From: Campylobacterales bacterium
GTDB lineage: Bacteria; Campylobacterota; Campylobacteria; Campylobacterales; Sulfurimonadaceae
Length of the DNA stretch: 64,000 bases
Assembly (NCBI GenBank): GCA_024280035.1
Contig: JAJRQV010000014.1
Coordinates: 1-64,000 of the forward strand
Reading direction: 5' to 3'
The notes under the pieces: generated by a model
Database searches by the model: none
The model's input: the letters and a program-made list of their open reading frames with translations, nothing else
What the model was told of the DNA's origin: nothing
Part shown: in pieces, positions 45,113-54,665 of the stretch
Layout: every line of letters begins with the position of its first letter
Numbering within the stretch: the stretch's first letter is position 1
Position numbers and translations under genes: made by a program

Positions 45113-45445
45113 TTAATTAAGACTCAGTGCAGTAATTGGAGGTTCTAACTCTTGATAGGTTTGAATAGATATTTTTTTACATAAGGGTGGGAGGGTCTCT
45201 TCAAAAAGTGCTAAATGGTATTGAAACAGAAGGTGCATCTCTAAACTCATTTTATTTTTCCATTTTCCATAAACTATAATTGTATCTCTTTCTTTTAAAA
45301 TCTTATACTCTTGACATGACTGTTCTTTATGCGTAGGCGCAATGCTAGTGTAGAGTAGATTTAATATACTATCTATATATTTTTTCTTAGCTTTAATGCG
45401 AATAAGAAGGTAAATGGTATCAGGTACATATAAATTTTTTTTCAT
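45113..45445 (-). CDS. antibiotic-biosynthesis-monooxygenase-like small protein
   Basis: A 110-residue protein with the pattern of the ABM/YgiN ferredoxin-like fold: a first strand (TIYLLIRIKAKKKYID), a central CQEYKILKERDTIIVYGKW, and a helix with HLLFQYHLALFEE. Such proteins can be small cofactor-independent monooxygenases or stress proteins. Specific activity is unknown. ATG at 45445 is the better start, because the six codons before it add nothing conserved. It ends 2 bases before the bpt start. Confidence 0.6.
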   Translation of the reverse strand: MKKNLYVPDTIYLLIRIKAKKKYIDSILNLLYTSIAPTHKEQSCQEYKILKERDTIIVYGKWKNKMSLEMHLLFQYHLALFEETLPPLCKKISIQTYQELEPPITALSLN

Positions 45446-45513
45446 AAAAAGTATTCTAAGCAAAATATGATAAAAGAGGGTTAAAATAAAGAATATAAAA
45501 CTTTAGGTGAAGA

Positions 45514-45924
45514 ATGAAAATCGCAATAGTTGATGATTCAATGTCAGTAAGAATGATGATTGTTATTAGTTTAGATGAGATGGGCATAGATGCTAGTGAT
45601 ATTACGGAGTTTTCTACGGCTATTGAAGCCTTAGACACTTTCGAAAAAGATTATTATGATCTTATATTTTGTGATTTAAATATGCCTGAGATGAGTGGAT
45701 TAGAATTAATTACACAAATTTCTTCAGATTTTAAACATCTGGAAAAATCAAAGATAGTAATTGTAACGGGAGAAGAAGATATCTCTTATAAAGGGGACTT
45801 TAAACGTTTAGGCGTACATAACTTTATTAAAAAACCTATTCACCCTCCTGCGTTTATTCATCTCATTAAACCCTTAGTACAAAAAATTCAAAGAGATACA
45901 AAAAAAATGGTCCAAATTTCTTAG
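45514..45924 (+). CDS. CheY-like response regulator
   Basis: A 136-residue single receiver domain. The acidic pair is Asp7-Asp8, the phospho-acceptor is Asp54 in FCDLNMPEMSG, a conserved threonine is in VIVTGEED, and the lysine is in IKKPIHPP. With no output domain it probably acts by protein contact, for example in chemotaxis or with the nearby kinase, though their linkage is only positional. It is transcribed alone, opposite to its neighbours. Confidence 0.88.
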   Translation: MKIAIVDDSMSVRMMIVISLDEMGIDASDITEFSTAIEALDTFEKDYYDLIFCDLNMPEMSGLELITQISSDFKHLEKSKIVIVTGEEDISYKGDFKRLGVHNFIKKPIHPPAFIHLIKPLVQKIQRDTKKMVQIS

Positions 45925-45974
45925 GTATAAAAATTTCACCAAACCAGTTTATTGTAGTGGCTTAGTAAAATGGA

Positions 45975-46550
45975 TTAACTTCTTGCGTGTAAAAACTCTT
46001 CAAAATCTTCAATAACTTTTTCAAAACTATTTAGCATAAGATGGTCATCATCATAATTATTGACATAAGCATCAGAAAAATGTAATGCAGACTCTTCTGG
46101 GTCAATAATCATATCTTTAGTACCTAAAGCTACAAAACAGTTCATGGGTCTATTCATGCTATTAAGTGTGCTTGTGTAAGCAAGGTACATATTGGCTGCA
46201 TTTAAAATCATCTTTTTCTTTTCAAGACTCTCTTCTGCTTCTAACATCTTCTTGGCTTCCATGGCAGGTTGATAAACAGGATTAATTAAAAGACAATCTT
46301 TTTTAAATTTACAGGCAAGATAATAAGCATAAAAACCACCCAAAGAAGCACCAATGATAATAGTATCATTGGATGCAGTTCGAAGTGTGTCTTCGGCAAG
46401 TACCATACACTCTTGTGGATCTAAGGGTAAATCAGGGATTAAAAGACGGTTTTCTGTACACAAGGTACGTAAGGCATTAGGTTTTGAACCTTGTGAAGAG
46501 GAGTCATAGCCGTGTAAGTATAAAATTGAACGATTATTAAAACGTCTCAT
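45975..46550 (-). CDS. YqiA-like esterase (alpha/beta hydrolase)
   Basis: A 191-residue cytosolic hydrolase of the YqiA/UPF0227 type. It has LYLHGYDSSSQGSKPN, the nucleophile elbow GASLGGFYAYYLA with the serine, and a C-terminal histidine in DDHLMLNSF. The substrate is unknown. It stands alone between a response regulator and prfB on the minus strand. Confidence 0.8.
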   Translation of the reverse strand: MRRFNNRSILYLHGYDSSSQGSKPNALRTLCTENRLLIPDLPLDPQECMVLAEDTLRTASNDTIIIGASLGGFYAYYLACKFKKDCLLINPVYQPAMEAKKMLEAEESLEKKKMILNAANMYLAYTSTLNSMNRPMNCFVALGTKDMIIDPEESALHFSDAYVNNYDDDHLMLNSFEKVIEDFEEFLHARS

Positions 46551-46601
46551 TTCTTCTCCTGATTTTTAAGGTGTTAAATAAACTTTTTTAAGCCAAATAT
46601 T

Positions 46602-47711
46602 TTATTTCTTTTGAGCGATGAGTACGCCCTCAATTAATTTATCAATATCCCCATCTAAAATAGCACTTACATTTGAGAATGGTTCATTTGACCGAGTATC
46701 TTTTACCTGTTGATAAGGTTGCATAACATACGAACGAATTTGATGCCCCCAACCAATTTCTGATTTTTCAACACCTGCTTTTTCAGCCTGTTGTTTTTCC
46801 ATTTCAAGCTCATACAGACGAGATTTTAACATCTTCATTGCAGTGGCTTTATTTTTGTGTTGTGAACGGTCATTTTGACATTGTACTACGACATTCGTCT
46901 CAATATGTGTAATTCTAATAGCAGACTCTGTTTTATTAACATGTTGCCCTCCTGCACCAGAAGCACGATAGGTATCAATTCGAATATCTTTATCTTCAAT
47001 TTCAATATCAATATCATCATCAAGTTCAGGTGAAACCATTACAGATGAAAAGGAGGTATGACGTTTTGCATTAGAGTCAAAAGGTGAGATTCTAACAAGA
47101 CGATGAATCCCATTTTCTACCTTTAAATAACCATAAGCATTCTCACCTTTAATAAGAATTGAGGCGTCTTTAATTCCTGCCTCTTCTACATTTTGATAAT
47201 CTAAAATTTCAACTTTAAATCCACGTCTTTCCGCCCAACGTGAATACATTCTAAAGAGCATATGTGCCCAATCTTGGGATTCTGTTCCTCCTGCGCCGGG
47301 ATGAATAGATAAAATAGCAGAATTAGCATCATGTTCGCCTGAGAGCATGACTTCAATTTCCATCTGTTGTACGCTTTCATCAAGTTCATGAGCTTCTTGA
47401 AAAAGCATCTCTATACTTTCATCATCTTTCTCTTCTTTTGCCATCTCATAAAGTTCACTGGCATCTTCTAATTTTCCTGAAGCCTGTCCAAACTTTTCTA
47501 GTTTTCGTTCAAGTTGAGTCTTCTCTTTTTGAATTATACCTGCGGCTGTGGCATCATTCCAAAAGTCTTGAGAATTTTCTAATGTTTCAATCTCATTAAG
47601 ACGTATTTGAATATCTTTAGGTTTGACAATATTTTCAATATTCTTCATTTTTGTTGATAAAGTTTTTAAAAGTTCACTGTATTCGTAATGATCCATAGAT
47701 GTATTTTCCAT
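46602..47711 (-). CDS. prfB: peptide chain release factor 2
   Basis: Terminates translation at UAA and UGA. The 369-residue protein has the stop-recognition motif SPF (in [12 protein letters not shown]) and GGQ (in [15 protein letters not shown]), both standard. There is no programmed frameshift: the frame is open from ATG to the end, as in some relatives. Its intactness matters because several genes in this window carry in-frame UAA or UGA codons. The gene diverges from panC, with overlapping promoter regions. Confidence 0.97.
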   Translation of the reverse strand: MENTSMDHYEYSELLKTLSTKMKNIENIVKPKDIQIRLNEIETLENSQDFWNDATAAGIIQKEKTQLERKLEKFGQASGKLEDASELYEMAKEEKDDESIEMLFQEAHELDESVQQMEIEVMLSGEHDANSAILSIHPGAGGTESQDWAHMLFRMYSRWAERRGFKVEILDYQNVEEAGIKDASILIKGENAYGYLKVENGIHRLVRISPFDSNAKRHTSFSSVMVSPELDDDIDIEIEDKDIRIDTYRASGAGGQHVNKTESAIRITHIETNVVVQCQNDRSQHKNKATAMKMLKSRLYELEMEKQQAEKAGVEKSEIGWGHQIRSYVMQPYQQVKDTRSNEPFSNVSAILDGDIDKLIEGVLIAQKK

Positions 47712-47733
47712 TAATATTATATAATTGGCTTAT

Positions 47734-47739
47734 TATAAT
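47734..47739 (+). promoter_or_regulatory. -10 box for panC
   Basis: TATAAT 18 bases before the panC TTG, in the 45-base gap to the divergent prfB gene. Confidence 0.5.
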
Positions 47740-47756
47740 GCATTAAGGCTTAAATT

Positions 47757-48578
47757 TTGAAGATTGCACGAACACCAAAAGAACTTAAAGAAATTTTAAA
47801 AGTTAATACAGGCTCTGTAGGTTTCGTTCCTACTATGGGTGCCCTGCATCATGGGCACCTGAGTCTTATTGAAGAATCAGTAAGAAAGAATGACATTACG
47901 GTAGTTTCTATTTTTGTTAATCCTACACAGTTTCTTGAAGGAGAAGATTTAGATAAATATCCTTCTAAGTTTGAAGCAGATGAGAAAATCTGTTCACTTG
48001 CTGGTGTAGATGTTCTTTTTTATCCTCAGGTCAAAGATATGTATGAAGATGATGAAATTAAAATATCTGCACCAAATATTAGAGGTTGTATCTTAGAGGG
48101 TTATGTTCGTCCGGGTCATTTTGATGGGGTCTTAACCGTGGTGATGAAACTTTTAAATATGGTCTCACCTACAAAGGCATATTTTGGTAAAAAAGATGCC
48201 CAGCAGTTAGCCCTTATTATGCAAATGGTCAAAAACTTTTGTATGGATGTTGAAATTGTAGCCCTTGAAACGATTAGAGAGAGTGATGGTTTAGCAATGA
48301 GCTCTCGTAATGTTTATCTTAATAAAAATGAAAGAGTAGAAGCACTAAAAATTTCTAAGTCTTTAAAGGTAGCAACAAAGTTAGTTATGCAAAAGAAATT
48401 AACTACAGAATTAATCAAAAAAGAGATGTTTCAGACCTTAGAACCTTTAGATATTGAATATGTTGCCATTGTATCGCGTGCTTTTATTCCTCTTAACGAG
48501 GTTGAAATCGGAAATACAATTATTTTAGTAGCAGCAAAACTAGGAAGTACACGTCTAATTGACAATCTTTGGCTTTAG
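47757..48578 (+). CDS. panC: pantothenate synthetase
   Basis: Joins pantoate and beta-alanine with ATP to make pantothenate, a coenzyme A precursor. The 273-residue protein has [50 protein letters not shown] and [10 protein letters not shown], all family landmarks. The start is TTG with AAGG upstream. Its end overlaps that of the convergent penicillin-binding protein gene by 24 bases. Confidence 0.96.
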   Translation: MKIARTPKELKEILKVNTGSVGFVPTMGALHHGHLSLIEESVRKNDITVVSIFVNPTQFLEGEDLDKYPSKFEADEKICSLAGVDVLFYPQVKDMYEDDEIKISAPNIRGCILEGYVRPGHFDGVLTVVMKLLNMVSPTKAYFGKKDAQQLALIMQMVKNFCMDVEIVALETIRESDGLAMSSRNVYLNKNERVEALKISKSLKVATKLVMQKKLTTELIKKEMFQTLEPLDIEYVAIVSRAFIPLNEVEIGNTIILVAAKLGSTRLIDNLWL

Positions 48579-50312
48579 GTAGTCAAACTCTACAAGTAGG
48601 TCAACTATATTTTTATAAGTGGGTACGGCAGTGAGTGAAGCAAAATGGTTTTTTCTTGGTTGAACAACTGTGACACCAATGGTGTATTTATGCTTTTTGT
48701 CATTTGCAAAACCAAAAAATGAAGTATTATATTTTCGTACGTAACGCCCACGTTCCGCAATATGTGCGGTTCCCGTTTTTCCACCAATTTCAAGACCTTT
48801 GGTGATAGCTCCTGTTCCGGTTCCTTCTTTAACGGTTTTAATTAAAATCTTTTTCATACGTTCAGCCGTTGCGGTTGAGATAACTTGTACAGAACCTGCG
48901 GGTGTGATGCTTTCTACATTTCCATGCATATCAATGAGTTTATCTACAAAATAGGGTTGTAAGATTCGACCTCTATTATTAAAAGCATTATAGGCTTTAA
49001 GCAGTTGCATAACGTTTACATTCAGCCCATAACCATAAGAAGTGGTCGCCTTATAAATCTCATTTTTTAATTGATTAATAGCGGGAATGCTTCCTGCTTT
49101 TTCATAAGGAAGTTCAAGTCTGCTTTTTTGTGAAAAACCAAAATCAATAAGCCCTTGATAATACTCTAAGGCAGGAAGTTTTTGTGCCATCTGAGCAATT
49201 CCAATAGTAGAAGAGTGAACAATTACATGTTCTGCTGATAACCACTGGAATTTATGTTCATCTGTAATGGTTTTTCGACCTATTTTAAAACGCCCATTAT
49301 GCCCATTGACGAGGTCATAAGGATTAATAAGTTTTAATTCTAGTAAAAGAGAAAATATAATAGGTTTTAAAACCGAACCTGGCTCAAAACTGTACTCAAT
49401 AACATTTGCATTTAAAGAGGGGTAGTCTGACTTTTTAATCTTAGTTGGTAGATAACGGTTTGAACTTGCCATAGAGATAATCTTACCTGTACCTGACTCC
49501 ATAACTACGGCCATAATCTCATCAGCATCCAGTTTTGTTTTCATCTCTTTTAAGCTTTTTTCAACACGTTTTTGCAGGGTTACAGGAATACTAAGATGAA
49601 CATTTAAGCCATTAATATCAGGTTTAGTAAAAGAGCGTTTATTTAAAATCATATAATTATTAACATCTCTTGGACCAAACTGTTTACCGTTTTGTTGGGC
49701 ATTGAGTACATCTTCAAAACTCTTTTCAACCCCTTTTACACCATGCACACGAGTATATGAGTCTTCTTCTACCTTATGAATATAACCAATAATAGGTGTA
49801 AGTAAGTCTCCATAAGGGTAGAGTCTTTTTTCTCCACTGGGTAAGATGTTTAGCCCGTGTAAAATAGTACGACCATTAGGACGAACATATTCAACAAAGA
49901 CCTTCATTCGGCGCAGTTTATAAGCAAGTGTTTTTAAATATTGAGCATCTTGTGGATTAATATGATAAGACAGAACTACCGAACCTTTTCTTTTTTTAAG
50001 ACGTTTGTTAATTGTTTTCTCACTAATACCACTGTAAATAGAAAAAAGTTTTACAAAAAGATCTTTTTTATCGGGGTCAATATTTCGTGTATTTACCACT
50101 GCCTTGTAGAGTTGTTGGGTAGTTGCGATATGAAAACCATCTGCACTTATGATTTCACCACGTTCAGCTTTTGAGTTGTTTGAAGTAAACAAAGAAGGGC
50201 TATGTCTTTTGTGCAAAACTGTGTAGAGTTGCGAAAAAAGAAACAGTAAAAAGCCTGTAATTAAAAAGAGAAATAGTACTAATATTTTTTGTGATTTACT
50301 TCGGTTATCCAT
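48555..50312 (-). CDS. ftsI: class B penicillin-binding protein (FtsI type)
   Basis: Peptidoglycan transpeptidase of the divisome. The 585-residue protein has an N-terminal membrane helix ([20 protein letters not shown]), a dimerisation (pedestal) domain, and a transpeptidase domain with the SxxK motif in [11 protein letters not shown], the SxN-type region in VIVHSSTIG and KTG in [13 protein letters not shown]. Gene order with ftsW and murG a few kilobases away agrees with FtsI. Elongation PBP2 (mrdA) is the alternative but fits the sequence less well. Convergent with panC. Confidence 0.85.
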   Translation of the reverse strand: MDNRSKSQKILVLFLFLITGFLLFLFSQLYTVLHKRHSPSLFTSNNSKAERGEIISADGFHIATTQQLYKAVVNTRNIDPDKKDLFVKLFSIYSGISEKTINKRLKKRKGSVVLSYHINPQDAQYLKTLAYKLRRMKVFVEYVRPNGRTILHGLNILPSGEKRLYPYGDLLTPIIGYIHKVEEDSYTRVHGVKGVEKSFEDVLNAQQNGKQFGPRDVNNYMILNKRSFTKPDINGLNVHLSIPVTLQKRVEKSLKEMKTKLDADEIMAVVMESGTGKIISMASSNRYLPTKIKKSDYPSLNANVIEYSFEPGSVLKPIIFSLLLELKLINPYDLVNGHNGRFKIGRKTITDEHKFQWLSAEHVIVHSSTIGIAQMAQKLPALEYYQGLIDFGFSQKSRLELPYEKAGSIPAINQLKNEIYKATTSYGYGLNVNVMQLLKAYNAFNNRGRILQPYFVDKLIDMHGNVESITPAGSVQVISTATAERMKKILIKTVKEGTGTGAITKGLEIGGKTGTAHIAERGRYVRKYNTSFFGFANDKKHKYTIGVTVVQPRKNHFASLTAVPTYKNIVDLLVEFDYLKPKIVN

Positions 50313-50376
50313 GGCTGAAATAATAGCTTAAAAATGCTAAAATAGCTTATAGATTTCTTGTAAAAGGTATATAAAT

Positions 50377-50916
50377 ATGAAAAAAGTAGTCATACTAATA
50401 ATGAGTGTATTGATATTTTTAGGCTGTTCGTCTTTGCGTGTAAATGTTGATTATGATCCTTCTTACACATTTGTACAGCAACAAAGTTTTGCTATTGTAC
50501 ATAATGAAAAAGAGGGAGAAAACACCCTTCTTAATGACCGTATTACGAATGCTTTAGAGCAGGAGTTAAAGAATAAGGGTTATGTAAAGGCTAAAAAAGA
50601 CAAGGCAGATATGGTTTTTGTTTTTCACACAGATGTGCAGAGTAAAACAGATATTCATACTGATTATGTAAGGGTAGGGTATAGAGGGTATCGTTATGGG
50701 GGAGGCATGGTTGCTCAAACCAGTACTTACACCTATACGAAGGGAACTTTGATTATTGATGCCTTAACTTCTAAAAATAAAAAAATTGTCTGGCGTGCAG
50801 TAACTACAGATGTACTGAGTCAACACGATACACCACAAGAACGTACGCTTTATATTAATCGTGTTGTCAAAAAGACGATGAAAGAGTTCCCTAATAAAAA
50901 TGGGATTGAAAAATAG
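50377..50916 (+). CDS. DUF4136-family lipoprotein
   Basis: A 179-residue lipoprotein with a lipobox FLGC (Cys17). The body resembles DUF4136: VDYDPSYTFVQQQSFAI, KADMVFVFHTDVQSKT, and GTLIIDALTSKNKKIVWRA. A tyrosine- and glycine-rich segment (YRGYRYGGGM) lies in the middle. These proteins are outer-membrane or periplasmic and of unknown function. Its stop overlaps the next gene start by one base (TAGTG). Confidence 0.82.
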   Translation: MKKVVILIMSVLIFLGCSSLRVNVDYDPSYTFVQQQSFAIVHNEKEGENTLLNDRITNALEQELKNKGYVKAKKDKADMVFVFHTDVQSKTDIHTDYVRVGYRGYRYGGGMVAQTSTYTYTKGTLIIDALTSKNKKIVWRAVTTDVLSQHDTPQERTLYINRVVKKTMKEFPNKNGIEK

Positions 50917-51848
50917 TGAAAGACTTAAGCGGTGCCTCCACTTTAGAGATAATGAACTGGTTTAATGCAGCATTTAAAGAGTCTTCAAAACTAGAATTTG
51001 AAGTGATGAATCCTGACTATCTTTCTTGTACGTATGCAGGAAGGTGTCTTGAAATTAAGGGTGAAACTTATATCTACAGGGGTTATAAAGCATATACGGA
51101 TTTAGCTCAACTTCTATTTTGTAGGATGTTGACTCCCGTGCTGATAGACGAGAAGAAGGTGCGGCTTAGCTTTGAAAAGTTAGACTTAGAAAACTCTTTT
51201 CATAAAACGCTTAAAAGTGAAGAAAAATATGGGGTTGACAGTGCTTTTTTTGAAATTAATAAAAATGAAGAACCTGCTTTTATCTTTGCTTACAGGCAAG
51301 CCTTAGAAAATGTTAATATTCAAAATAGAAAACAGGTTTTAGACTTAGGTGTAAACAGTGGGGATGAGTTTGCACTTATTAAAGAACTTCTTCCTTTAGA
51401 TAGTTTTGAAAAGATTAACTTTATTGGGGTAGATTATTCTGCTTCGGCAATAGAATTTGCAAAAAAACGTTTTCCCCAAAATAATGTAAGATTTTTTGAG
51501 CATGATATTAATAAACTTGATGAACTTAAGCTAGAAAAATCCGACTTAATCATTTCAATAGGCACTTTTCAAAGCCCAAACATAGACTTTAAACCCTTCT
51601 TTCTCTCTTTAGTTCAAAATTATCTAACAAAAGATGGAGCACTGATTCTTGGGTTTCCAAATAGTAGATGGATGGGTGGAGAGATGATTTATGGGGCAAA
51701 GGTTCCCAATTACATTATGTCGGAGATGTCTCTTTTGTACAAAGATGTTGTGTATTGCAAAAAGTATTTACAACAAAAAAAGTTTAGAGTCACCATAACA
51801 GGAAAAGATTACATTTTCTTAACAGCAACACGGATAGGGAGTTTGTAG
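50916..51848 (+). CDS. class I SAM-dependent methyltransferase
   Basis: A 310-residue protein. The N-terminal half is unfamiliar. The C-terminal half holds a Rossmann SAM domain with motif I VLDLGVNSGDEF, FIGVDYSASAIEFAKKRF and IISIGTFQSPNIDF. The substrate is unknown. Start is GTG overlapping the preceding stop (TAGTG), suggesting coupling to the lipoprotein gene, although their roles are not obviously related. Confidence 0.8.
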   Translation: MKDLSGASTLEIMNWFNAAFKESSKLEFEVMNPDYLSCTYAGRCLEIKGETYIYRGYKAYTDLAQLLFCRMLTPVLIDEKKVRLSFEKLDLENSFHKTLKSEEKYGVDSAFFEINKNEEPAFIFAYRQALENVNIQNRKQVLDLGVNSGDEFALIKELLPLDSFEKINFIGVDYSASAIEFAKKRFPQNNVRFFEHDINKLDELKLEKSDLIISIGTFQSPNIDFKPFFLSLVQNYLTKDGALILGFPNSRWMGGEMIYGAKVPNYIMSEMSLLYKDVVYCKKYLQQKKFRVTITGKDYIFLTATRIGSL

Positions 51849-51874
51849 AAGGAAAACTTTAATGGCTTGGGCTA

Positions 51875-52174
51875 TTAAAGTTGAGTTCTTGAAATTTCTT
51901 TATAAGCATTTAGTGCTTTATTTCTTACTTCTAACATTAGTTTCATACTCATCTCTGCTTTATCAATGGCAAGTGCAGCTTGGTGAAGGTCTTTTACGGA
52001 ACCTGTAGCTAAATCACTCATTGCTTTTTCACCTTTAACTTGCATCTCATTTACATCATTAAGAGATTGTTTTAAGGCATCAGCAAAACCTTCACCTGTC
52101 GTGGTGTTTTGCGTTTTACCTTTACCAAGAAGGTCTGCAGTAGACAGACCAGAAACTTTATTTAAATCTTGCAT
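51875..52174 (-). CDS. fliE: flagellar basal-body protein FliE
   Basis: Connects the MS ring to the rod. The 99-residue protein has the family pattern at the end (AALAIDKAEMSMKLMLEVRN, YKEISRTQL) and a polar N-terminus. It follows flgC by 110 bases in the conserved flgB-flgC-fliE order and is probably expressed from the sigma-54 promoter ahead of flgB. Confidence 0.92.
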   Translation of the reverse strand: MQDLNKVSGLSTADLLGKGKTQNTTTGEGFADALKQSLNDVNEMQVKGEKAMSDLATGSVKDLHQAALAIDKAEMSMKLMLEVRNKALNAYKEISRTQL

Positions 52175-52284
52175 GTTCTAATTATACCTTATTTTTCTGA
52201 AGAGGTTTTTTCAAATGATATGAAAATCAACTCAGTTTTAGTCTTTTAAAGAGGATTTCAATTAGATGAAATTAACTCTTTTAT

Positions 52285-52782
52285 CTACGCTTGAATTATA
52301 CTCATGGCAGATTGTGCCATGGTTTTAACACTTTGAAATGCTGCCACATTCGCTTGATATGAACGTGTTGCTTCAATTAAGTCTGCCATCTCTATAACAG
52401 GATTAATATTGGGATATGCCACATAACCTTCTGCGTTTGCATCAGGATGCCCCGGTTCAAATTTCATCAGTGGTTCTTTATCATCTCGCATAATCTTATC
52501 TACAACTACGGACATAATCGGCGGATTTACCTTATTGTTAAGTAAGCCCTCATCTAAAGGATCAGAATATCCTGAATCTCCCGTATTTGACATAAGTCTG
52601 TCATTTAAGACCTTATTAAAGTCAATCGCCTTGAACATCACTTGTTGACGACGGTAAGGACCACCTTCTTCAGTACGTGTTGTTTGCGCATTCGCGATAT
52701 TTGATGAAATTACATTAACTCGAGCACGTTGAGCAGAAAGCCCGTACCCGCTAATATCAAAGCTATTTAAAAATTGAGACAT
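52285..52782 (-). CDS. flgC: flagellar rod protein FlgC
   Basis: Proximal rod component. The 165-residue protein has the rod N-terminal motif (DISGYGLSAQRARVNVISSN), then IANAQTTRTEEGGPYRRQQV, and the C-terminal motif (NPVIEMADLIEATRSYQANV) shared by axial proteins. Lies 85 bases after flgB. Length is typical. Confidence 0.95.
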   Translation of the reverse strand: MSQFLNSFDISGYGLSAQRARVNVISSNIANAQTTRTEEGGPYRRQQVMFKAIDFNKVLNDRLMSNTGDSGYSDPLDEGLLNNKVNPPIMSVVVDKIMRDDKEPLMKFEPGHPDANAEGYVAYPNINPVIEMADLIEATRSYQANVAAFQSVKTMAQSAMSIIQA

Positions 52783-52866
52783 AATGTATCCTTACTTTAT
52801 GTGAGTTAACTTCTTAAAAAGATGAACCTATTCATCTTTTAAACAGGAGCTGTCCTTTTAACCTAG

Positions 52867-53301
52867 TTATTGCGTTCTTTCAGAGGCTTGTATAACCGCC
52901 TTAAAGAGTGCCGCTTCTTTTTTTAAAGCAGCAGTGATTCCTTGGAACATTAGGGAGTTTTTTGTCATCTCTGTTGTTTCAATATCTAAGTCAACACTAT
53001 TGCCATCATTTCTAGCTAAGTGCCCATCTCTGTAATAAAGCATAGCCTGTGCAGGCTCACTTTCACCTGCTGATGCAAAATGTGCTCCATTTGTTCGTGC
53101 CAATTCGAGTTTGGCAACACCTGGCTCATCAAAAATCTTTTTTGCTTCATTTTGAAGACTCTTTTCAAAACGAATATCTCTAGGATGGTAAAAAGGTGTG
53201 TCTTCATTAGCAATATTACCCGCAATTAAATCTTGACGAGCAGCACGATAATCGAGTGCTTTTGTCATTAAATCATGTGCTTTGCTAATTTGAATACCCA
53301 T
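52867..53301 (-). CDS. flgB: flagellar rod protein FlgB
   Basis: Proximal rod component. The 144-residue protein has KALDYRAARQDLIAGNIANE, the typical axial start, then PFYHPRDIRF and the C-terminal EMTKNSLMFQGITAALKKE. It is first in flgB-flgC-fliE and is preceded by a near-consensus sigma-54 promoter. Confidence 0.94.
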   Translation of the reverse strand: MGIQISKAHDLMTKALDYRAARQDLIAGNIANEDTPFYHPRDIRFEKSLQNEAKKIFDEPGVAKLELARTNGAHFASAGESEPAQAMLYYRDGHLARNDGNSVDLDIETTEMTKNSLMFQGITAALKKEAALFKAVIQASERTQ

Positions 53302-53337
53302 TTATAATCCTTATTTACCTTAGAATTGTTTATATCT

Positions 53338-53354
53338 AAGCAAAAAATATTCCA
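53338..53354 (-). promoter_or_regulatory. sigma-54 promoter for flgB-flgC-fliE
   Basis: On the minus strand TGGAA-N8-TTGCTT has GG (-24) and GC (-12) with 10 bases between, the diagnostic spacing of sigma-54. It ends about 36 bases before the flgB ATG. Middle flagellar genes in Campylobacterota are controlled by sigma-54 with FlgR, so this fits. Confidence 0.8.
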
Positions 53355-53422
53355 CTTTTATATATTTTAGTACAAGCAAAAATCATACCTTATAGGATAA
53401 GAAAATCTCAGCTTGTATTTGT

Positions 53423-53428
53423 TATAAT
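53423..53428 (+). promoter_or_regulatory. -10 box for ftsW
   Basis: TATAAT (TTTGTTATAATCC context) about 70 bases before the ftsW ATG, on the strand opposite to the flgB promoter. Confidence 0.5.
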
Positions 53429-53498
53429 CCCACAACTATGACTTCGTATATGACACAAGTCAGAAAAAATCAACACTATTTAATAATTAAGAAGTTTA

Positions 53499-54665
53499 AT
53501 GACTGACAGAGCACTTTTTTTATCCGTATCACTACTTATTACTATAGGAATAGTTCTGTCTTATTCCCTCTCTTCGTATATCGTTATTTTATTTGATTAT
53601 AGCCCTTTTCATTTTGCTATTCGTCAATCAATATTTGCATTTTTTTCAATTATTATAATGTGGGTAATTTCTCGTGCTGAAGCTGACATTTGGCTTCACC
53701 GTATAGGATTGAGCCTTTTTATAGGTGGAATGTTGTTAATGATGATCATGCCTTTTCTTCCTACCTCCTTAGTGAGTGAGGTTGGGGGTGCAAAACGATG
53801 GATTAAAATTGCAGGTTTTTCGCTTGCCCCTGTTGAGTTTTTTAAGGTCGGTTTTGTTTACTTTTTAGCCTGGTCGTTTACGCGTAAAATGAATATACAC
53901 CATAGTGATATACGTCTGCGTGATGAATTTGCTAGGTTTCTTCCTTATGCGGCTATTTTTATTTTGATTATGTTTTTAATTACCATTATGCAAAATGATT
54001 TGGGGCAGGTAGTTGTTTTGGGGTTAACCCTTGCTTTTATGCTCTTTTTTGCAGGTTCTTCTTTTAAGTTTTTCCTCTCTTTAATCTCTTTAGCCTTTGC
54101 TTTTTTTATCTTTTTTATTGCCACAGCAGAACATAGAATTATCCGTATAAAATCGTGGTGGGCATCAATTCAAGACTTTGTCCTTTCTCTTTTGCCTGAT
54201 TCACTTGCAAATGCCTTGCGCATTAGTGTTTCTGAAGAGCCTTACCAAATTGGGCACTCTTTAAATGCCATTCATAATGGTGGTTTTTTTGGAACAGGGC
54301 TTGCCAATGGAACCTTTAAATTAGGATTCTTATCTGAGGTACATACCGACTTTGTTTTAGCTGGACTAGCCGAAGAGTTTGGCTTTGTTGGAGTTTTATT
54401 TGTTACCATGATCGTTATTGTGATTTTACAGCGTATTTTTAAGGTGGCCAACCGAAGTGACAACCCTGTATATTATCTTTTTTCTGTAGGTATCGTACTT
54501 CTTTTTGCCTTCGCTTTTTTAATGAATGCGTATGGAATTTCAGGTTTGACACCAATTAAGGGTATTTCTGTACCTTTTCTCTCTTATGGGGGGTCCTCCA
54601 TGCTCGCTGCTTCCATAGGAATGGGCATGGTGTTGATGATTTCTAAAAAGATGCGTGCCAAATGA
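53499..54665 (+). CDS. ftsW: SEDS peptidoglycan glycosyltransferase FtsW
   Basis: Integral membrane polymerase of septal peptidoglycan. The 388-residue protein has about ten hydrophobic segments and the family loops VGGAKRWIKIAGFSLAPVEF, NDLGQVVVLG and PIKGISVPFLSYGGSSM. RodA is the alternative, but the ATGA overlap with murG, as in the dcw-type cluster, favours FtsW. Confidence 0.92.
   Translation: MTDRALFLSVSLLITIGIVLSYSLSSYIVILFDYSPFHFAIRQSIFAFFSIIIMWVISRAEADIWLHRIGLSLFIGGMLLMMIMPFLPTSLVSEVGGAKRWIKIAGFSLAPVEFFKVGFVYFLAWSFTRKMNIHHSDIRLRDEFARFLPYAAIFILIMFLITIMQNDLGQVVVLGLTLAFMLFFAGSSFKFFLSLISLAFAFFIFFIATAEHRIIRIKSWWASIQDFVLSLLPDSLANALRISVSEEPYQIGHSLNAIHNGGFFGTGLANGTFKLGFLSEVHTDFVLAGLAEEFGFVGVLFVTMIVIVILQRIFKVANRSDNPVYYLFSVGIVLLFAFAFLMNAYGISGLTPIKGISVPFLSYGGSSMLAASIGMGMVLMISKKMRAK

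Noticed and set aside
53438-53506. 22-codon frame upstream of and overlapping the ftsW start
   Set aside because: No ribosome site, and no conservation can be judged from this window; probably leader sequence.
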